Notes: a model not told the origin generated them from the sequence alone. Shown: positions 17,094 to 26,163, counted from the first letter of the stretch. The stretch: DNA of 64,000 bases from Phycisphaeraceae bacterium (GCA_019636735.1 JAHBWY010000002.1:372001-436000), one strand, 5' to 3'. Translations and numbers: made by a program.

Positions 17094-18134
17094 TCACGCC
17101 ATTCTCACGAGCCGCCTTCGATCGAGGCCAAGACGGGCCAGGTGAGGCTCCACTTCAGCCAGCCAGCGGCGGCCATCTTCCACATAGCCGGCCGTGGGTT
17201 TCAGTTCCGGCATGATCTTCGAGAAGGAGGTGTTCAGGCGACGCATCCAAAGCTCGCGAACCAGCTTGGCGCCCATGCTCGCCAGCGCCACGGTGAGATG
17301 CTTCGACTCCGCTTCCGATTGCCACGAGACGGTGATTCGGCGATGTCGGCAGTCGAGTTCGTAGCGGCTGCCCGCATCGGACTCTTCGAGCACCCTCAAT
17401 GACGCTTCGGGAAAGGTGTAGGCGAGTTCCTCGCGGTAGTGCACGCGGCCGCCGTGGCGATCGAAGGCGACGATGAGATCGTCGTTGGAGTGCTGCTGCG
17501 AGACGGCATGCACCACCTCAAGGCCCATCGCCGTGTTCACCGACGCCTTGCTGCGCGTGCGCTCGAACGCCGCATTGAACGCGGGGACATCAAGAGCGTT
17601 GACGCGCAGCGCGCGCAGCGCGACGCCGGAGTCGGCGAGCGCTCGCTGAAGGCGCTTCGCGGCGATGCCGAGGAGCGCGCGATCGTTGGCAAGCGGGAGT
17701 GGTGTCGGCGCAGTCGACCACGGCGCTGCGTCGGGCGGCGCGGCGCCCAACAGCGACAGGAGCGCACCGTCATCGACGGGAAAGGCGGCGGGTGCGTCGA
17801 GTGCGCAGCGGCCATCGAGACAGGCGAGCCAGCCGAGCACGCCCCGCTCCAAGTGCTCGAGAGGGTGACCCGCGGCATCATTGGGGCGCTTCAACCGCTT
17901 GCTGTCGTCGACAGCGATGCGGCCACGCGGATCGCGCGGTCGTCGGCAGATGGCGCTGCCGAGGGTGGTCCAGAGATCGCCCGAGGTGGCGGGGGTCGAG
18001 GCACCGCCAGTTTCGGAGTTCGTGCCAGATGGCGCAAAGTCTGCCGAAGGGACCTCAGCGAGCACCCAGCCCACGCACAGGGGGCCAAGCAGCGGGCCAT
18101 AGCCCGCTTCGTCGATGCCCAGAAGCAGCGGCAT
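17094..18134 (-). CDS. RNase HII-like protein with altered active-site motifs
   Basis: 346 residues with clear RNase HII layout: N-terminal GIDEAGYGPLLGPLCVG (Asp8, Glu9), VDDSKRL (about 76-81), a third acidic residue at Asp225 (VAFDRHGGR), and a C-terminal ASMGAKLVRELWM where the last carboxylate is Glu294 instead of Asp, then KPTAGYVEDGRRW. RNase HII cuts RNA in RNA-DNA hybrids and at single ribonucleotides. The usual GRG motif after DEA reads GYG, so the arginine that helps recognise the RNA-DNA junction is missing. The protein is also about 140 residues longer than normal, with the extra part between residues 85 and 210. Either a specialised branch or a protein that has lost nuclease activity. 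It is convergent with nothing and divergent from the RRM gene. Confidence 0.75.
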   Translation of the reverse strand: MPLLLGIDEAGYGPLLGPLCVGWVLAEVPSADFAPSGTNSETGGASTPATSGDLWTTLGSAICRRPRDPRGRIAVDDSKRLKRPNDAAGHPLEHLERGVLGWLACLDGRCALDAPAAFPVDDGALLSLLGAAPPDAAPWSTAPTPLPLANDRALLGIAAKRLQRALADSGVALRALRVNALDVPAFNAAFERTRSKASVNTAMGLEVVHAVSQQHSNDDLIVAFDRHGGRVHYREELAYTFPEASLRVLEESDAGSRYELDCRHRRITVSWQSEAESKHLTVALASMGAKLVRELWMRRLNTSFSKIMPELKPTAGYVEDGRRWLAEVEPHLARLGLDRRRLVRMA

Positions 18135-18199
18135 GGCGAAGAGGGTAACTGCTGGGTCGCTCTGTATCGCCCGGATCCTTCCTCAAACATTCAGGTCTG

Positions 18200-18231
18200 T
18201 TGAACACCTCCGAAAGATCGGACGCTATACT
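18200..18231 (+). promoter_or_regulatory. putative promoter of RRM gene
   Basis: TTGAAC at 18200-18205 and TATACT at 18226-18231 with a 20-base spacer, longer than the 17 considered best for sigma-70. The TATACT hexamer followed by CGG also occurs upstream of the gene at 5145-6671. The start would leave a leader of about 120 bases. Confidence 0.4.
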
Positions 18232-18243
18232 CGGGTCGGATTC

Positions 18244-18307
18244 GCGAGGGCTGACTGAACCGTTCGAGTTAGACCGCAGCGTTGAATCAGCCGTCGCTTG
18301 ACCTCGC
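18244..18307 (+). promoter_or_regulatory. structured leader of RRM mRNA
   Basis: Within the leader, GGCTGA (18249-18254) can pair with TCAGCC (18287-18292), and GCGAG (18244-18248) with CTCGC (18303-18307), giving a nested stem with one large bulge. The arms are perfect as far as they go. Leaders that fold and open with temperature control several cold-shock genes; that role here is only a guess. Confidence 0.3.
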
Positions 18308-18355
18308 CCGAGATCGTCGCCGGTTGCATCAGAGTTCGGGCAAGGATTGATTGTG

Positions 18356-18739
18356 ATGAAACTGTATGTCGGCAACCTGTCGTTCAAGACGACCAATGAG
18401 AGTCTGCGCGAGCTGTTCGAGCAGCATGGCTCCGTGCGCAGCGCGGAGGTGGTGACGGATCGCATGACCGGTCGTTCGCGTGGCTTCGGCTTCGTCGAGA
18501 TGGACGATTCCGGCCAGGCTCAGGCGGCCATCCAGGCCCTGAATGGGAAGAACATCGAGGGTCGTGACCTGACGGTCAACGAGGCTCGTCCGCGCGAGGA
18601 GCGGAGCTTCGGTGGTGGTGGCGGCGGCGGCGGTGGCCGCGGTGGCTACGGCGGTGGCGGTGGTGGTCGCGGCGGTTACGGTGGCGGCGGCGGTGGCCGC
18701 GGCGGCCGTGGCGGCGGCGGCGACCGCGGCGGCTGGTGA
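18356..18739 (+). CDS. glycine-rich RNA-binding protein (RRM domain)
   Basis: A 127-residue protein with one RNA recognition motif: RNP2 KLYVGNLSF (residues 2-10) and RNP1 RGFGFVEM (42-49) with the aromatic residues that stack on RNA bases. Residues 84-127 are a tail of glycine with interspersed RGG and YGG units. Such single-RRM Gly-rich proteins, found in cyanobacteria, planctomycetes and others, act as RNA chaperones, often induced by cold. The ATG at 18356 is chosen for AAGGA at 18342-18346 and because it places the RRM at the very start; a GTG three bases earlier is possible. It stands alone with its own promoter candidate and terminator. Confidence 0.95.
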   Translation: MKLYVGNLSFKTTNESLRELFEQHGSVRSAEVVTDRMTGRSRGFGFVEMDDSGQAQAAIQALNGKNIEGRDLTVNEARPREERSFGGGGGGGGGRGGYGGGGGGRGGYGGGGGGRGGRGGGGDRGGW

Positions 18740-18869
18740 ACCTGAGCAAGACAGGTCTGGCCGATTCCAGCCGGTTCTAGCCAGATCCTGAGCGGCGTCA
18801 TGCCGCAGAGACAATCACCGCGTTGCGGCAGTTCCACTTGGAGCGGTCGCGGCCGGTGACACGAAAGAG

Positions 18870-18924
18870 GCGGGCACGCGAGGCTGCGGCTCTATGCTGC
18901 ACCACGCGTGCCCGCTTTTCTTTC
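18870..18924 (+). terminator. Rho-independent terminator
   Basis: A perfect 11-base stem, GCGGGCACGCG (18870-18880) with CGCGTGCCCGC (18905-18915), and a 24-base loop, followed at once by TTTTCTTTCC. This is the most classical terminator in the window and would end the RRM transcript about 130 bases after its stop. A smaller hairpin TGCCGCA/TGCGGCA (18801-18807, 18824-18830) precedes it. Confidence 0.8.
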
Positions 18925-18969
18925 CAAAGGCCCGGGCGTGAGATGCGCCCGTTCCGAGGAGGCCAGCCC

Positions 18970-21606
18970 ATGACGGTCGGCGTTCGCAGAGTCTCTGGTT
19001 GCGCGTGGTGGGCGTTGATCGCCTCGCTCGTTGTGATGGCGTCCACGCGAGCAGCAGCGCAGGTCTTCCCCACGGGACTGAACGGAAGATCTCAGCCGGT
19101 TGGCATTGTCGAGGTGGCCGACCTTCTGAGATCAGCGGGGGTTCCGATCGAGCCGGAGACACTCTGGCGCTGCTACGGGGAGTACCTGACCTCGGTGGAG
19201 GCGAACATCAAGCACTGCCAGGCATCGACCGACGCATTGGGCGTCGACGGAACTCGATACGAGGCTCCGGATTCGGTCCGACGAGCCATCACCGTGGTTC
19301 GAGGCGCCATGTCGCAGCAACACCAGGCGATCGAGAGGCTTGTGGAGTGTGCCTGTCGCGCAGCGCCGGATGATTCGCGGAGTCGCCTTGGGGGGGTGCT
19401 GACGGAATTGCGAGTGCGCTGGTTGGCACGGTTCGCCCGTGGGCAGTCGATGAGCGGAATCGCGCAGCCCTTCGACCTGAGCGAACTGCTCGAGGCGCTT
19501 CCGCCAGCGACAAGACAAAGTGAGGCCGTGCGGCAAGGGCTCGCGGCAAGTGCGCCGCGTCGCGAGCGGGTCTACCGCGCACTCCTCGATGCAATCCTCG
19601 CGCAGCGCCTTCGGCTTGCAGAGGCGTGCGCCGAGTTCGGTATCTCGGGTCTGACCTTCCAGGAGGGAGCGGATGGACTTCGAGAACATGCTGATCGGGC
19701 GATGAAGGCATACATCGAGGCGCGCGCTGCCGCGGAAGACGCTCCGCCGCAGCCGTTCGTTGATCCTCTGGGCGAGTTCTGGGCGCTTCGGGAAACACCG
19801 GAATTGCCGCTGAGGGATCTGCTTGTGGCGCAGCGCGAGGCGGTGGAAGCGGTGGCCTCTCAGCTCGAGCCCGAGCAAGCCAAGCGTCTGCGGCGCGTGT
19901 ACCGCAATCAGATCTTCAATCTCGACGGGTTCATGTCCTTTGATCCATGGGACCTGGCGGCGCCATCACGGCCGTCTCCGCAGTGGTTTGCGCGACGGGT
20001 CCTCTCGCAGCGGAGCGTGACCGGAGAGCGACGCGCCGAGGCAATTCGGATCTTCAATGAGTGGCTCGACGCCGAGGATGCACTCAAGGAGCAGGCGGTC
20101 AGCGCGGCGCTGAGCGATCCCGATTGGGGACGAACAAGCACCTCCAGGCACTTCTCGATGTTCCGCCAGGAAGACGAGGTCCCCCCTGAACTCGAAGCGC
20201 TCTCGACGCCGTTCCGCAAGCGCCTTGCGTCGCTGCTTGGCATGGCGTGGATCGCCGATTCCGCCGTTCCGCCGGATCCGCTTCCGGAAGTGACCGAGTT
20301 CCCCGAGTTCACGACCGCTGAGCAGGAGCTGCTCGGCGGGTCACCGCGAACCTCGGCGCGCACGCCACCGGCGGACTCCACAGGTCGCCGCATGGACTGG
20401 TTCGGCCGCTTCACACTGGGCACGCGGGAGATCGACGCATGGATGCGTCTCCTCGGCGAGTCGCTCCTGCCGCGCGCAACGCTTGAGGCATTGGTCGAGG
20501 CCCATGGTCGTGAGTGGGAGGAGCGAGTCGCGCCGCACGCGCGAGTGGCCATGGAGCGACGCCCCGGTGAGAGCGGCCGCATCGTCACTTATGTCGTCGT
20601 CGGGGAGAACGACCAGGAGCCGGAGGGGACGGATGAGTGGCGGCGCCGCGTCTCAGAGGCGATCGACCTCATCGAGGCGGCTGCTGACGAGATCGACCGG
20701 CGGCTGTTCGAGTCGATTCGTGCCGCACTTCCGCCGGAGGAGAGCTGGCGCGCCGACGCGATCAGTTTCTCCCGGCGCGCCGATTCTGTGATTTCGATTC
20801 CCTATGCATGGGTGAGCTGGCTCATCGTCATGGGCGACCTCACTGTGTTCGGCGGCGCGCGCGTCAGTCCGTTGGACGCCATCCGCAGCGCTCGTTTCGG
20901 AACGGCGCGCGAGTTGGAGGCGGTCCGGATGGTTGCCCCTCGGCTTCAAGAGTTCCAACCGCTCATCGACGAGGAGAGGCTGCTCTTGCGTTCGTTCGTC
21001 CGCATGGCGAACGCGCTGCCGCGACACTCCTCGGGGGAGCAGTCGCCTCTTGCTCGATTGGAGACGCAGGCGCCACTGCGCTCACTCCAGGAGCGTTGGC
21101 GCCACCTCGAGCGACAGGTGCTCGCTGAACTGGACGAGATGCTCACGCCGTCTGAGAAGGCGCGATTGGAGAGGGCTGTCGTGCAGCGGCGATTCGCGCA
21201 GCTCTTCTGGCTGTCAAACCACGCTTCGCGCGCCTGCGACGAGTTGAGGGACGCCGCAGCGCGATCGGCCGAGCTGGAACGGGGCCTGAGTGACATCGAG
21301 CGGATCGATGCGGCGGAGGAAGCCCTGGCGGCTGGTGTCGTTGACACCGTCGGTGGAGTGGTGACGCTCTGGAGCGAGCCGTTGCCGAAGAGCGTGGACT
21401 CCGTGCAGGGCGTTCGAGACCTGAGTCAGGTCCGCCAGCGCGCCATGGAGGGCCCACGCGAGATGCTCCGTTCTCATGGGCAGCGATGCGCCTGGTACAT
21501 GGTTCAGACTCTCCCGGAGTCCGTGATCGCGGCAAGTCCGAGCTTCATGACCTTCGCTGCTGGAACCGGCGTGCCCGTGAACGAGGAGGGGAGCGGCCGT
21601 CGCTGA
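18970..21606 (+). CDS. large secreted protein of unknown function
   Basis: 878 residues. The N-terminus is a signal peptide: basic MTVGVRRVSG, hydrophobic WWALIASLVVMAS, cleavage after about ALA-like TRAAAQ. The mature part is rich in Arg, Glu, Leu and Ala, is predicted by eye to be almost wholly helical, and has no domain I recognise. There are few cysteines and no further membrane helix. The ATG at 18970 has GAGGAGG a short distance upstream and follows directly after a terminator, so the gene probably has its own promoter within that interval. No enzyme motif is seen; a structural or binding role in the envelope is possible. Confidence 0.85.
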   Translation: MTVGVRRVSGCAWWALIASLVVMASTRAAAQVFPTGLNGRSQPVGIVEVADLLRSAGVPIEPETLWRCYGEYLTSVEANIKHCQASTDALGVDGTRYEAPDSVRRAITVVRGAMSQQHQAIERLVECACRAAPDDSRSRLGGVLTELRVRWLARFARGQSMSGIAQPFDLSELLEALPPATRQSEAVRQGLAASAPRRERVYRALLDAILAQRLRLAEACAEFGISGLTFQEGADGLREHADRAMKAYIEARAAAEDAPPQPFVDPLGEFWALRETPELPLRDLLVAQREAVEAVASQLEPEQAKRLRRVYRNQIFNLDGFMSFDPWDLAAPSRPSPQWFARRVLSQRSVTGERRAEAIRIFNEWLDAEDALKEQAVSAALSDPDWGRTSTSRHFSMFRQEDEVPPELEALSTPFRKRLASLLGMAWIADSAVPPDPLPEVTEFPEFTTAEQELLGGSPRTSARTPPADSTGRRMDWFGRFTLGTREIDAWMRLLGESLLPRATLEALVEAHGREWEERVAPHARVAMERRPGESGRIVTYVVVGENDQEPEGTDEWRRRVSEAIDLIEAAADEIDRRLFESIRAALPPEESWRADAISFSRRADSVISIPYAWVSWLIVMGDLTVFGGARVSPLDAIRSARFGTARELEAVRMVAPRLQEFQPLIDEERLLLRSFVRMANALPRHSSGEQSPLARLETQAPLRSLQERWRHLERQVLAELDEMLTPSEKARLERAVVQRRFAQLFWLSNHASRACDELRDAAARSAELERGLSDIERIDAAEEALAAGVVDTVGGVVTLWSEPLPKSVDSVQGVRDLSQVRQRAMEGPREMLRSHGQRCAWYMVQTLPESVIAASPSFMTFAAGTGVPVNEEGSGRR

Positions 21607-21689
21607 TGTGAACCTTCGGTGAACAGGGGTGTGCCGATGTCGTGCCGCACGCAGCCCGAAGCGCGGCGCGCGACTACCATCGACCGGCC

Positions 21690-21857
21690 ATGTCCCCGAT
21701 TGCCCGCGAGTGTGTTGTCAGCCCTGCCCGCCGAGAGCGCCAGGAGCGCCTCTTGGGAGCGGCGGCGGATGCGCGGCTTCGCATCGGGCATGGTGACGGT
21801 GAGCGCAAGTGCCACGCGGTAGAGAGACTCGACGCCACTTTCGGGGTCCCGGCATGA
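21690..21857 (+). CDS. possible small protein overlapping mnmA start
   Basis: A 55-residue reading frame (MSPIARECVVSPARRERQERLL...) whose TGA overlaps the mnmA ATG as ATGA, the same four-base coupling used across this window. About three quarters of third positions are G or C, roughly as in genes around it. Against it: no clear ribosome binding site at the ATG and no recognised family. It could be a translational leader for mnmA or simply an open frame. Confidence 0.28.
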   Translation: MSPIARECVVSPARRERQERLLGAAADARLRIGHGDGERKCHAVERLDATFGVPA

Positions 21858-23128
21858 GTCGCACCAAGGTTGTCGTGGCCATGAGCGGCGGCGTGGACAG
21901 CTCCGTGGCTGCCGCGCTGCTCCTGCGAGAGGGATACGAGGTCATCGGCTGCTTCATGCGCCTCGGATCGGCCGAGGCGCGCGAGGAGGCGGAGTGTGAC
22001 ATCAAACTTCACGGCGATGGAGAGCCCGGCGGCCGCGGGGGCTCGATCGGTGCTCCGCGCGACGCCGCGCGATGTGCCTCGCGCCTGGCTGCGCCGACTC
22101 GCACCTCGCTTCCGCAGGCGCCGCGAAGCCACAAGCAGGGTTGTTGCAGCGTGAACGACGCGGCGGACGCGAGACTGGTCGCGGCGCACCTGGGCATTCC
22201 CTTCTACGCGGTCAACTTCGAGCGGGACTTCGGCCGTGTCATGGACTACTTCGTCAGTGAGTACAACGCCGGGCGCACCCCGAACCCCTGCGTGCGCTGC
22301 AACGACTGGCTCAAGTTCGGAAGGTTGCATGCGCTCGCGAAGGATCTTGGTGCCGAGTTCGTGGCGAGCGGCCACTACGCGCGCGTGGTGCGGGGCGATG
22401 GCAGTGGCATGACGCCCCGATCAGGGGTCGGCGGTGATGCCGCTGCGGCGCTCCCGGCCGCCGGACGAGCGAGGTTGCTGCGAGGCATCGATCACGGCAA
22501 GGACCAGAGCTATGTGCTCTTTGGCACGCCGAGAGAGCGCCTCAGCGAGATGCTGCTGCCGATCGGCGCCATGACCAAGGCGCGGGTTCGCGCCCTTGCC
22601 TCCGAGCTCGGGCTCCCGGTTTCTGAGAAGCCCGATTCGCAGGAGATCTGCTTCGTGCCCGATCAGGACTACGCGGGCTTCATCGATCGGCGCTCGCCGC
22701 ATGACCTGAGGCCCGGCGACATTCTTGATGAAGACGGCCGGACCATCGGCACGCACGACGGCCATCAGCGATTCACGATCGGTCAGCGGCGGGGAGTGCC
22801 GGTGGCGCTCGGGCGACCCGTGCATGTGATCGCGAAAGATCCCGTCGCGAACACCATCACCGTCGGAGCAAGGGAGCGGCTTCTGCGACGCGGGTGCACG
22901 GCCGCACAATCGAACTGGCTCATCGATCCGCCGGCGGACTTCATCAGGTGCACGGCCAAGGTGCGCTCGACCGCCGAGCCCGCTCCGGCCAGAGTTCGCG
23001 CCATCACTCCGGACACGATCGAGGTCGTCTTCGACGCTCCGATCGAGTCCGTCGCTCCGGGGCAGGCGGTCGTCTGCTACCGCGACGATGAGGTGATCGG
23101 AGGCGGGTGGATCGAAGCGGCCACCTGA
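21854..23128 (+). CDS. mnmA: tRNA-specific 2-thiouridylase
   Basis: Adds sulphur to uridine 34 of tRNA-Lys, -Glu and -Gln. PP-loop [12 protein letters not shown] binds [10 protein letters not shown] (Cys146) supplies the catalytic cysteine and [13 protein letters not shown] the second one. The C-terminal beta-barrel domain ([20 protein letters not shown]) is complete. Residues about 39-95, between MRLGSAEAR and [10 protein letters not shown], form an insertion of low-complexity sequence where most MnmA proteins have a short loop. The ATG at 21854 starts directly at the PP-loop strand [13 protein letters not shown]. 424 residues in all. Confidence 0.95.
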   Translation: MSRTKVVVAMSGGVDSSVAAALLLREGYEVIGCFMRLGSAEAREEAECDIKLHGDGEPGGRGGSIGAPRDAARCASRLAAPTRTSLPQAPRSHKQGCCSVNDAADARLVAAHLGIPFYAVNFERDFGRVMDYFVSEYNAGRTPNPCVRCNDWLKFGRLHALAKDLGAEFVASGHYARVVRGDGSGMTPRSGVGGDAAAALPAAGRARLLRGIDHGKDQSYVLFGTPRERLSEMLLPIGAMTKARVRALASELGLPVSEKPDSQEICFVPDQDYAGFIDRRSPHDLRPGDILDEDGRTIGTHDGHQRFTIGQRRGVPVALGRPVHVIAKDPVANTITVGARERLLRRGCTAAQSNWLIDPPADFIRCTAKVRSTAEPAPARVRAITPDTIEVVFDAPIESVAPGQAVVCYRDDEVIGGGWIEAAT

Positions 23129-23238
23129 GCCGACGGCCATGCCACACCGGAGCGGCACCGGGGCGCGGCGCAGGGCCTTTCCAGCGCCGGCCTTCGCCCG
23201 TGCTCTGTGTACGATTCTCCACTTCAAGGAGAGCTTTC

Positions 23239-24318
23239 ATGCCTGCCACCACCGCGAGCAAGACCGTTGAGATCCTCGGAGCCGAGGCCGACTCCCTCTT
23301 GAGCCACAAGGCCAAGGTCGATCGCAAGCTGCTGCACCTGCCCGGCCCGGACTTCATCGACCGAATCTGGATGCAGAGCGATCGCTCGCCGCAGGTGCTT
23401 CGGAATCTTCAGTTGATGTTCAACACCGGGCGGCTGGCAGGCACCGGGTACATGAGCATTCTTCCGGTGGACCAGGGCATCGAGCACTCGGCTGGCGCGA
23501 GCTTCGCAAAGAACCCGCTCTACTTCGACGGCGAGAACATCATCAAGCTCGCCATCGATGGCGGCTGCAACGCGGTTGCGACCACCTTTGGCGTCCTCGG
23601 CAGCGTGAGCCGCAAGTACGCCCACAAGATCCCCTTCATCGTCAAGATCAATCACAACGAGCTGCTGACCTTCCCGAACAAGTTTGACCAGATCCTCTTC
23701 GGCACGGTCGAAGAAGCGTGGAACCTCGGCGCGGCCGCGGTGGGGGCGACCATCTACTTCGGCTCCGACAACGCCGATCGACAGATCGTCGAAGTCGCCA
23801 ACGCCTTCCAGCACGCCCATGAGCTCGGCATGGCCACCATCCTCTGGTGCTACCTGCGAAACAACGCCTTCAAGAAGGATGGCAAGGACTATCACACGAG
23901 CGCCGACCTCACCGGTCAGGCGAACCATCTGGGCGTCACGATCGAGGCGGACATCATCAAGCAGAAGCAGCCCGAACTGAACGGCGGATACGAGGCGCTC
24001 AACATGGGCGGATCGAGCTACGGCAAGTTCGACAAGCGGATCTACACCGATCTCTGCAGCGATCACCCGATCGATCTCACGCGCTACCAGGTCCTCAACT
24101 GCTACTGCGGTCGCGCAGGGCTCATCAACTCCGGCGGTGCGAGTGCAGGCGCGAGCGATCTCGCCGATGCGGTCAAGACGGCCGTCATCAACAAGCGCGC
24201 CGGCGGCACGGGACTCATCTCCGGCCGCAAGGCCTTCCAGCGTCCGATGGCCGACGGCGTGAAGCTGCTCCATGCCATTCAGGATGTCTATCTCGACCCC
24301 GAAGTGACCATCGCCTGA
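23239..24318 (+). CDS. fbaB: class I fructose-bisphosphate aldolase, DhnA/FbaB type
   Basis: Cleaves fructose 1,6-bisphosphate to dihydroxyacetone phosphate and glyceraldehyde 3-phosphate through a Schiff base. 359 residues, with the family blocks [39 protein letters not shown] and [15 protein letters not shown]. The lysines in the VKINHN and GRKAFQRP blocks are those expected in the active site of this archaeal-type aldolase. The ATG has AAGGAGA 9 bases upstream and a possible -10 TACGAT at 23210-23215. Next to it lies a lipoprotein gene 19 bases downstream, with no obvious link. Confidence 0.95.
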   Translation: MPATTASKTVEILGAEADSLLSHKAKVDRKLLHLPGPDFIDRIWMQSDRSPQVLRNLQLMFNTGRLAGTGYMSILPVDQGIEHSAGASFAKNPLYFDGENIIKLAIDGGCNAVATTFGVLGSVSRKYAHKIPFIVKINHNELLTFPNKFDQILFGTVEEAWNLGAAAVGATIYFGSDNADRQIVEVANAFQHAHELGMATILWCYLRNNAFKKDGKDYHTSADLTGQANHLGVTIEADIIKQKQPELNGGYEALNMGGSSYGKFDKRIYTDLCSDHPIDLTRYQVLNCYCGRAGLINSGGASAGASDLADAVKTAVINKRAGGTGLISGRKAFQRPMADGVKLLHAIQDVYLDPEVTIA

Positions 24319-24337
24319 TGGGAGGACCTTGGCGGTG

Positions 24338-24934
24338 ATGATCACACCGGCGCTTCGAGGGTCGGCCGCGCTGGTGCTTCTGCTGCTGTTGGCGTGCGGA
24401 TGCAGGACCTCTCCCCGCATCAGCGGGCCTCCGCCGAAGGTCGAGGTCTACCTCGCCTCGTTCGAGGCGGTGGAGGAGTGGAGTCCATCGCGCTCTCGGT
24501 ATGGCGAAACGGTGCACCTCGCGCCGGAACCGATCATCGACCTCGAGGACATTCATCTCGCCATGGTGCGACGGCAGGGGAACGACGACTTTCTCTTGAT
24601 GAATGTGAAGGCGGGCTCACAGATGCGACTCGATGCGGCGACGCTCGCTCACCTCAATCGCCCGGTCGCGGTGGTGGTCGACGGCGAGCCGGCCTATGTC
24701 GCCGTGCTTCGCACCAGCATCTCGCGTCAGGTGCCCATTCGAGTCGGTCCCGGCGGCATCACGGCTGCGGAGGCGAGGGGAATCATCGAAGCGATCGATG
24801 ACCAGCGCGACTTCGGCCCATGGTCCATGCGCGGCGGTGATCCCCTGTTCTCCCGCGCTGGCCGGGTGCGCGCCTCGATCATGGCGCCGGAATCGTCGGA
24901 AGAGCCGCCGACGGCACCTGGTCCCGGAAGATGA
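24338..24934 (+). CDS. lipoprotein with SecD head-like domain
   Basis: 198 residues. A lipoprotein signal (hydrophobic LVLLLLLACGC, lipobox around LLACGC) is followed by one small domain. The segment from about residue 70 to 155 (SQMRLDAATLAHLNRPVAVVVDGEPAYVAVL ... GGITAAEARGIIEAI) follows the layout of the SecD P1 head subdomain: a strand, the helix ending in H-N/G-R-P, VVVDGE, and a helix beginning TAAEA. This is a pattern match, not a proven homology. The start may be GTG 24335 or ATG 24338; GGAGGA at 24321 fits either. Its last 56 bases overlap the convergent DUF486 gene. Confidence 0.7.
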   Translation: MITPALRGSAALVLLLLLACGCRTSPRISGPPPKVEVYLASFEAVEEWSPSRSRYGETVHLAPEPIIDLEDIHLAMVRRQGNDDFLLMNVKAGSQMRLDAATLAHLNRPVAVVVDGEPAYVAVLRTSISRQVPIRVGPGGITAAEARGIIEAIDDQRDFGPWSMRGGDPLFSRAGRVRASIMAPESSEEPPTAPGPGR

Positions 24935-25268
24935 AGAACGCTGCGCCGACCAGACAGAGACTCGCCCAGAGGTAGTTGAGTGTGATCGGCTGCCGAAGGT
25001 ATCCCGCGGCGAACGCGGCGAAGATCGTCATGGTCAGCACTTCCTGAATGACCTTGAGTTGTCCGAGCGTGTAGGGTCCCTGTCCGTCGCCGAATCCGAG
25101 TCGGTTCGCGGGTACCTGGAAGCAGTACTCGAAGAACGCCACCAGCCAGCTCGCCACGATCGCCACGATGAGCGTGCGATGCTTGAGATCGCGCAGGTGT
25201 CCGTACCACGCGTAGGTCATGAAGATGTTGGCGATGGCGAGAAGGAGAATGGGCGTGAACGGTCGCAT
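24879..25268 (-). CDS. DUF486 family small membrane protein
   Basis: 129 residues with four hydrophobic helices. It has the signature of DUF486: FMTYAWYGHLRDLKHRTL, WLVAFFEYCFQVPANRLGFG, LGQLKVIQEVLTMTIFAAF, and LNYLWASLCLVGAAFFIF. The family is related to the small drug/metabolite transporters, but no substrate is known. Start ATG 25268 gives the family's usual short N-terminus. The 3' end overlaps the lipoprotein gene on the other strand by 56 bases. Confidence 0.9.
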   Translation of the reverse strand: MRPFTPILLLAIANIFMTYAWYGHLRDLKHRTLIVAIVASWLVAFFEYCFQVPANRLGFGDGQGPYTLGQLKVIQEVLTMTIFAAFAAGYLRQPITLNYLWASLCLVGAAFFIFRDQVPSAALPTIPAP

Positions 25269-25392
25269 GGCCGCATTCTCCCAGCTTGTCGCGTGCGGCG
25301 GACATGGGCGGAGCGGCACTCATGCACACCGGAGGAGCGCGGTGACGCGATCGCTCGAGTGCTCCGCGCCCCGGCGGCTCTTCGAGGGGCGC

Positions 25393-26163
25393 TCACTCCG
25401 GCCGCTCGGCCATGTGCAACTCCGTGCGATAGCGGAGGGTCAGCAGGCCATCGTGCGATCGCTCGGCGAAGAGACCTCGCAAGGCATCGAGGGCCGCGGC
25501 TCGCTCGGCGCCCTCGCGCGGGAAGTAGCTCGCGCTTCGAGCCCGCTGCAATGTGCCCTCGAGATCGAGATGTTGCGTCTGAATGAAGTCCACCCGGCGG
25601 GCGTTCCTGAAGAGACGCGAGCGGGCCAGCGGTTCGCCGCCCTCGGCGCGGGCCCGAATCGTGGTCGCATCGAGGTGACGCATCGCGTGGGGAACCGCGA
25701 TTGCTGAGTACGCCGCGGTCACGGGATCGCGATCGTCGCGCAAGTTCCAGAGCAGCGCCGCCCGCCCGCCCGGGCGCAATAGCCGGGCGAACTCGGCGAG
25801 CGCCCGATCGGCATCAAACCAGTGGAAGGCTTGCGCCGCGAGCACCAGGCCGAACTCGCCCGCGGGCAGGCCCGTCTGCTCTGCGGGAGCGCTGCGCCAC
25901 TCGAGGGGCGCAAGCCCAGGGGAGTGGCCCTTCGAAGCCTTCGCCTGATCGAGCATCTCCGAGTTCGGCTCGACGCCGATCACCTGGTCGGCGACCGTCG
26001 CGAGTTGACGCGTGGAGATCCCCGTGCCACAGCCGATATCAACCGCTCGCACCGGACGGGCAAGCCCGCGCACCATCGCTTCGAATGCCGCAGGGGGGTA
26101 ATCCGGTCGCGCCTTCGCGTAATCCGCGGCCAGTCCGGTGAATCGAGCCTCGGGTGCGGTCAT
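25393..26163 (-). CDS. SAM-dependent methyltransferase (type 11)
   Basis: 256 residues of class I methyltransferase fold. Motif I is VRAVDIGCGTGISTRQLA, motif II GVEPNSEMLDQA, and motif IV GLVLAAQAFHWFDADRAL followed by LLRPGGRAALLWN. The FHWFD motif resembles the Tam / YcgJ-like small-molecule methyltransferases, where the substrate is often not known. Start ATG 26163 lies just ahead of FTGLAADYAKARPDYP, the usual beginning. The gene lies between DUF486 and P-type ATPase genes of the same strand with gaps of 124 and 64 bases. Confidence 0.9.
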   Translation of the reverse strand: MTAPEARFTGLAADYAKARPDYPPAAFEAMVRGLARPVRAVDIGCGTGISTRQLATVADQVIGVEPNSEMLDQAKASKGHSPGLAPLEWRSAPAEQTGLPAGEFGLVLAAQAFHWFDADRALAEFARLLRPGGRAALLWNLRDDRDPVTAAYSAIAVPHAMRHLDATTIRARAEGGEPLARSRLFRNARRVDFIQTQHLDLEGTLQRARSASYFPREGAERAAALDALRGLFAERSHDGLLTLRYRTELHMAERPE

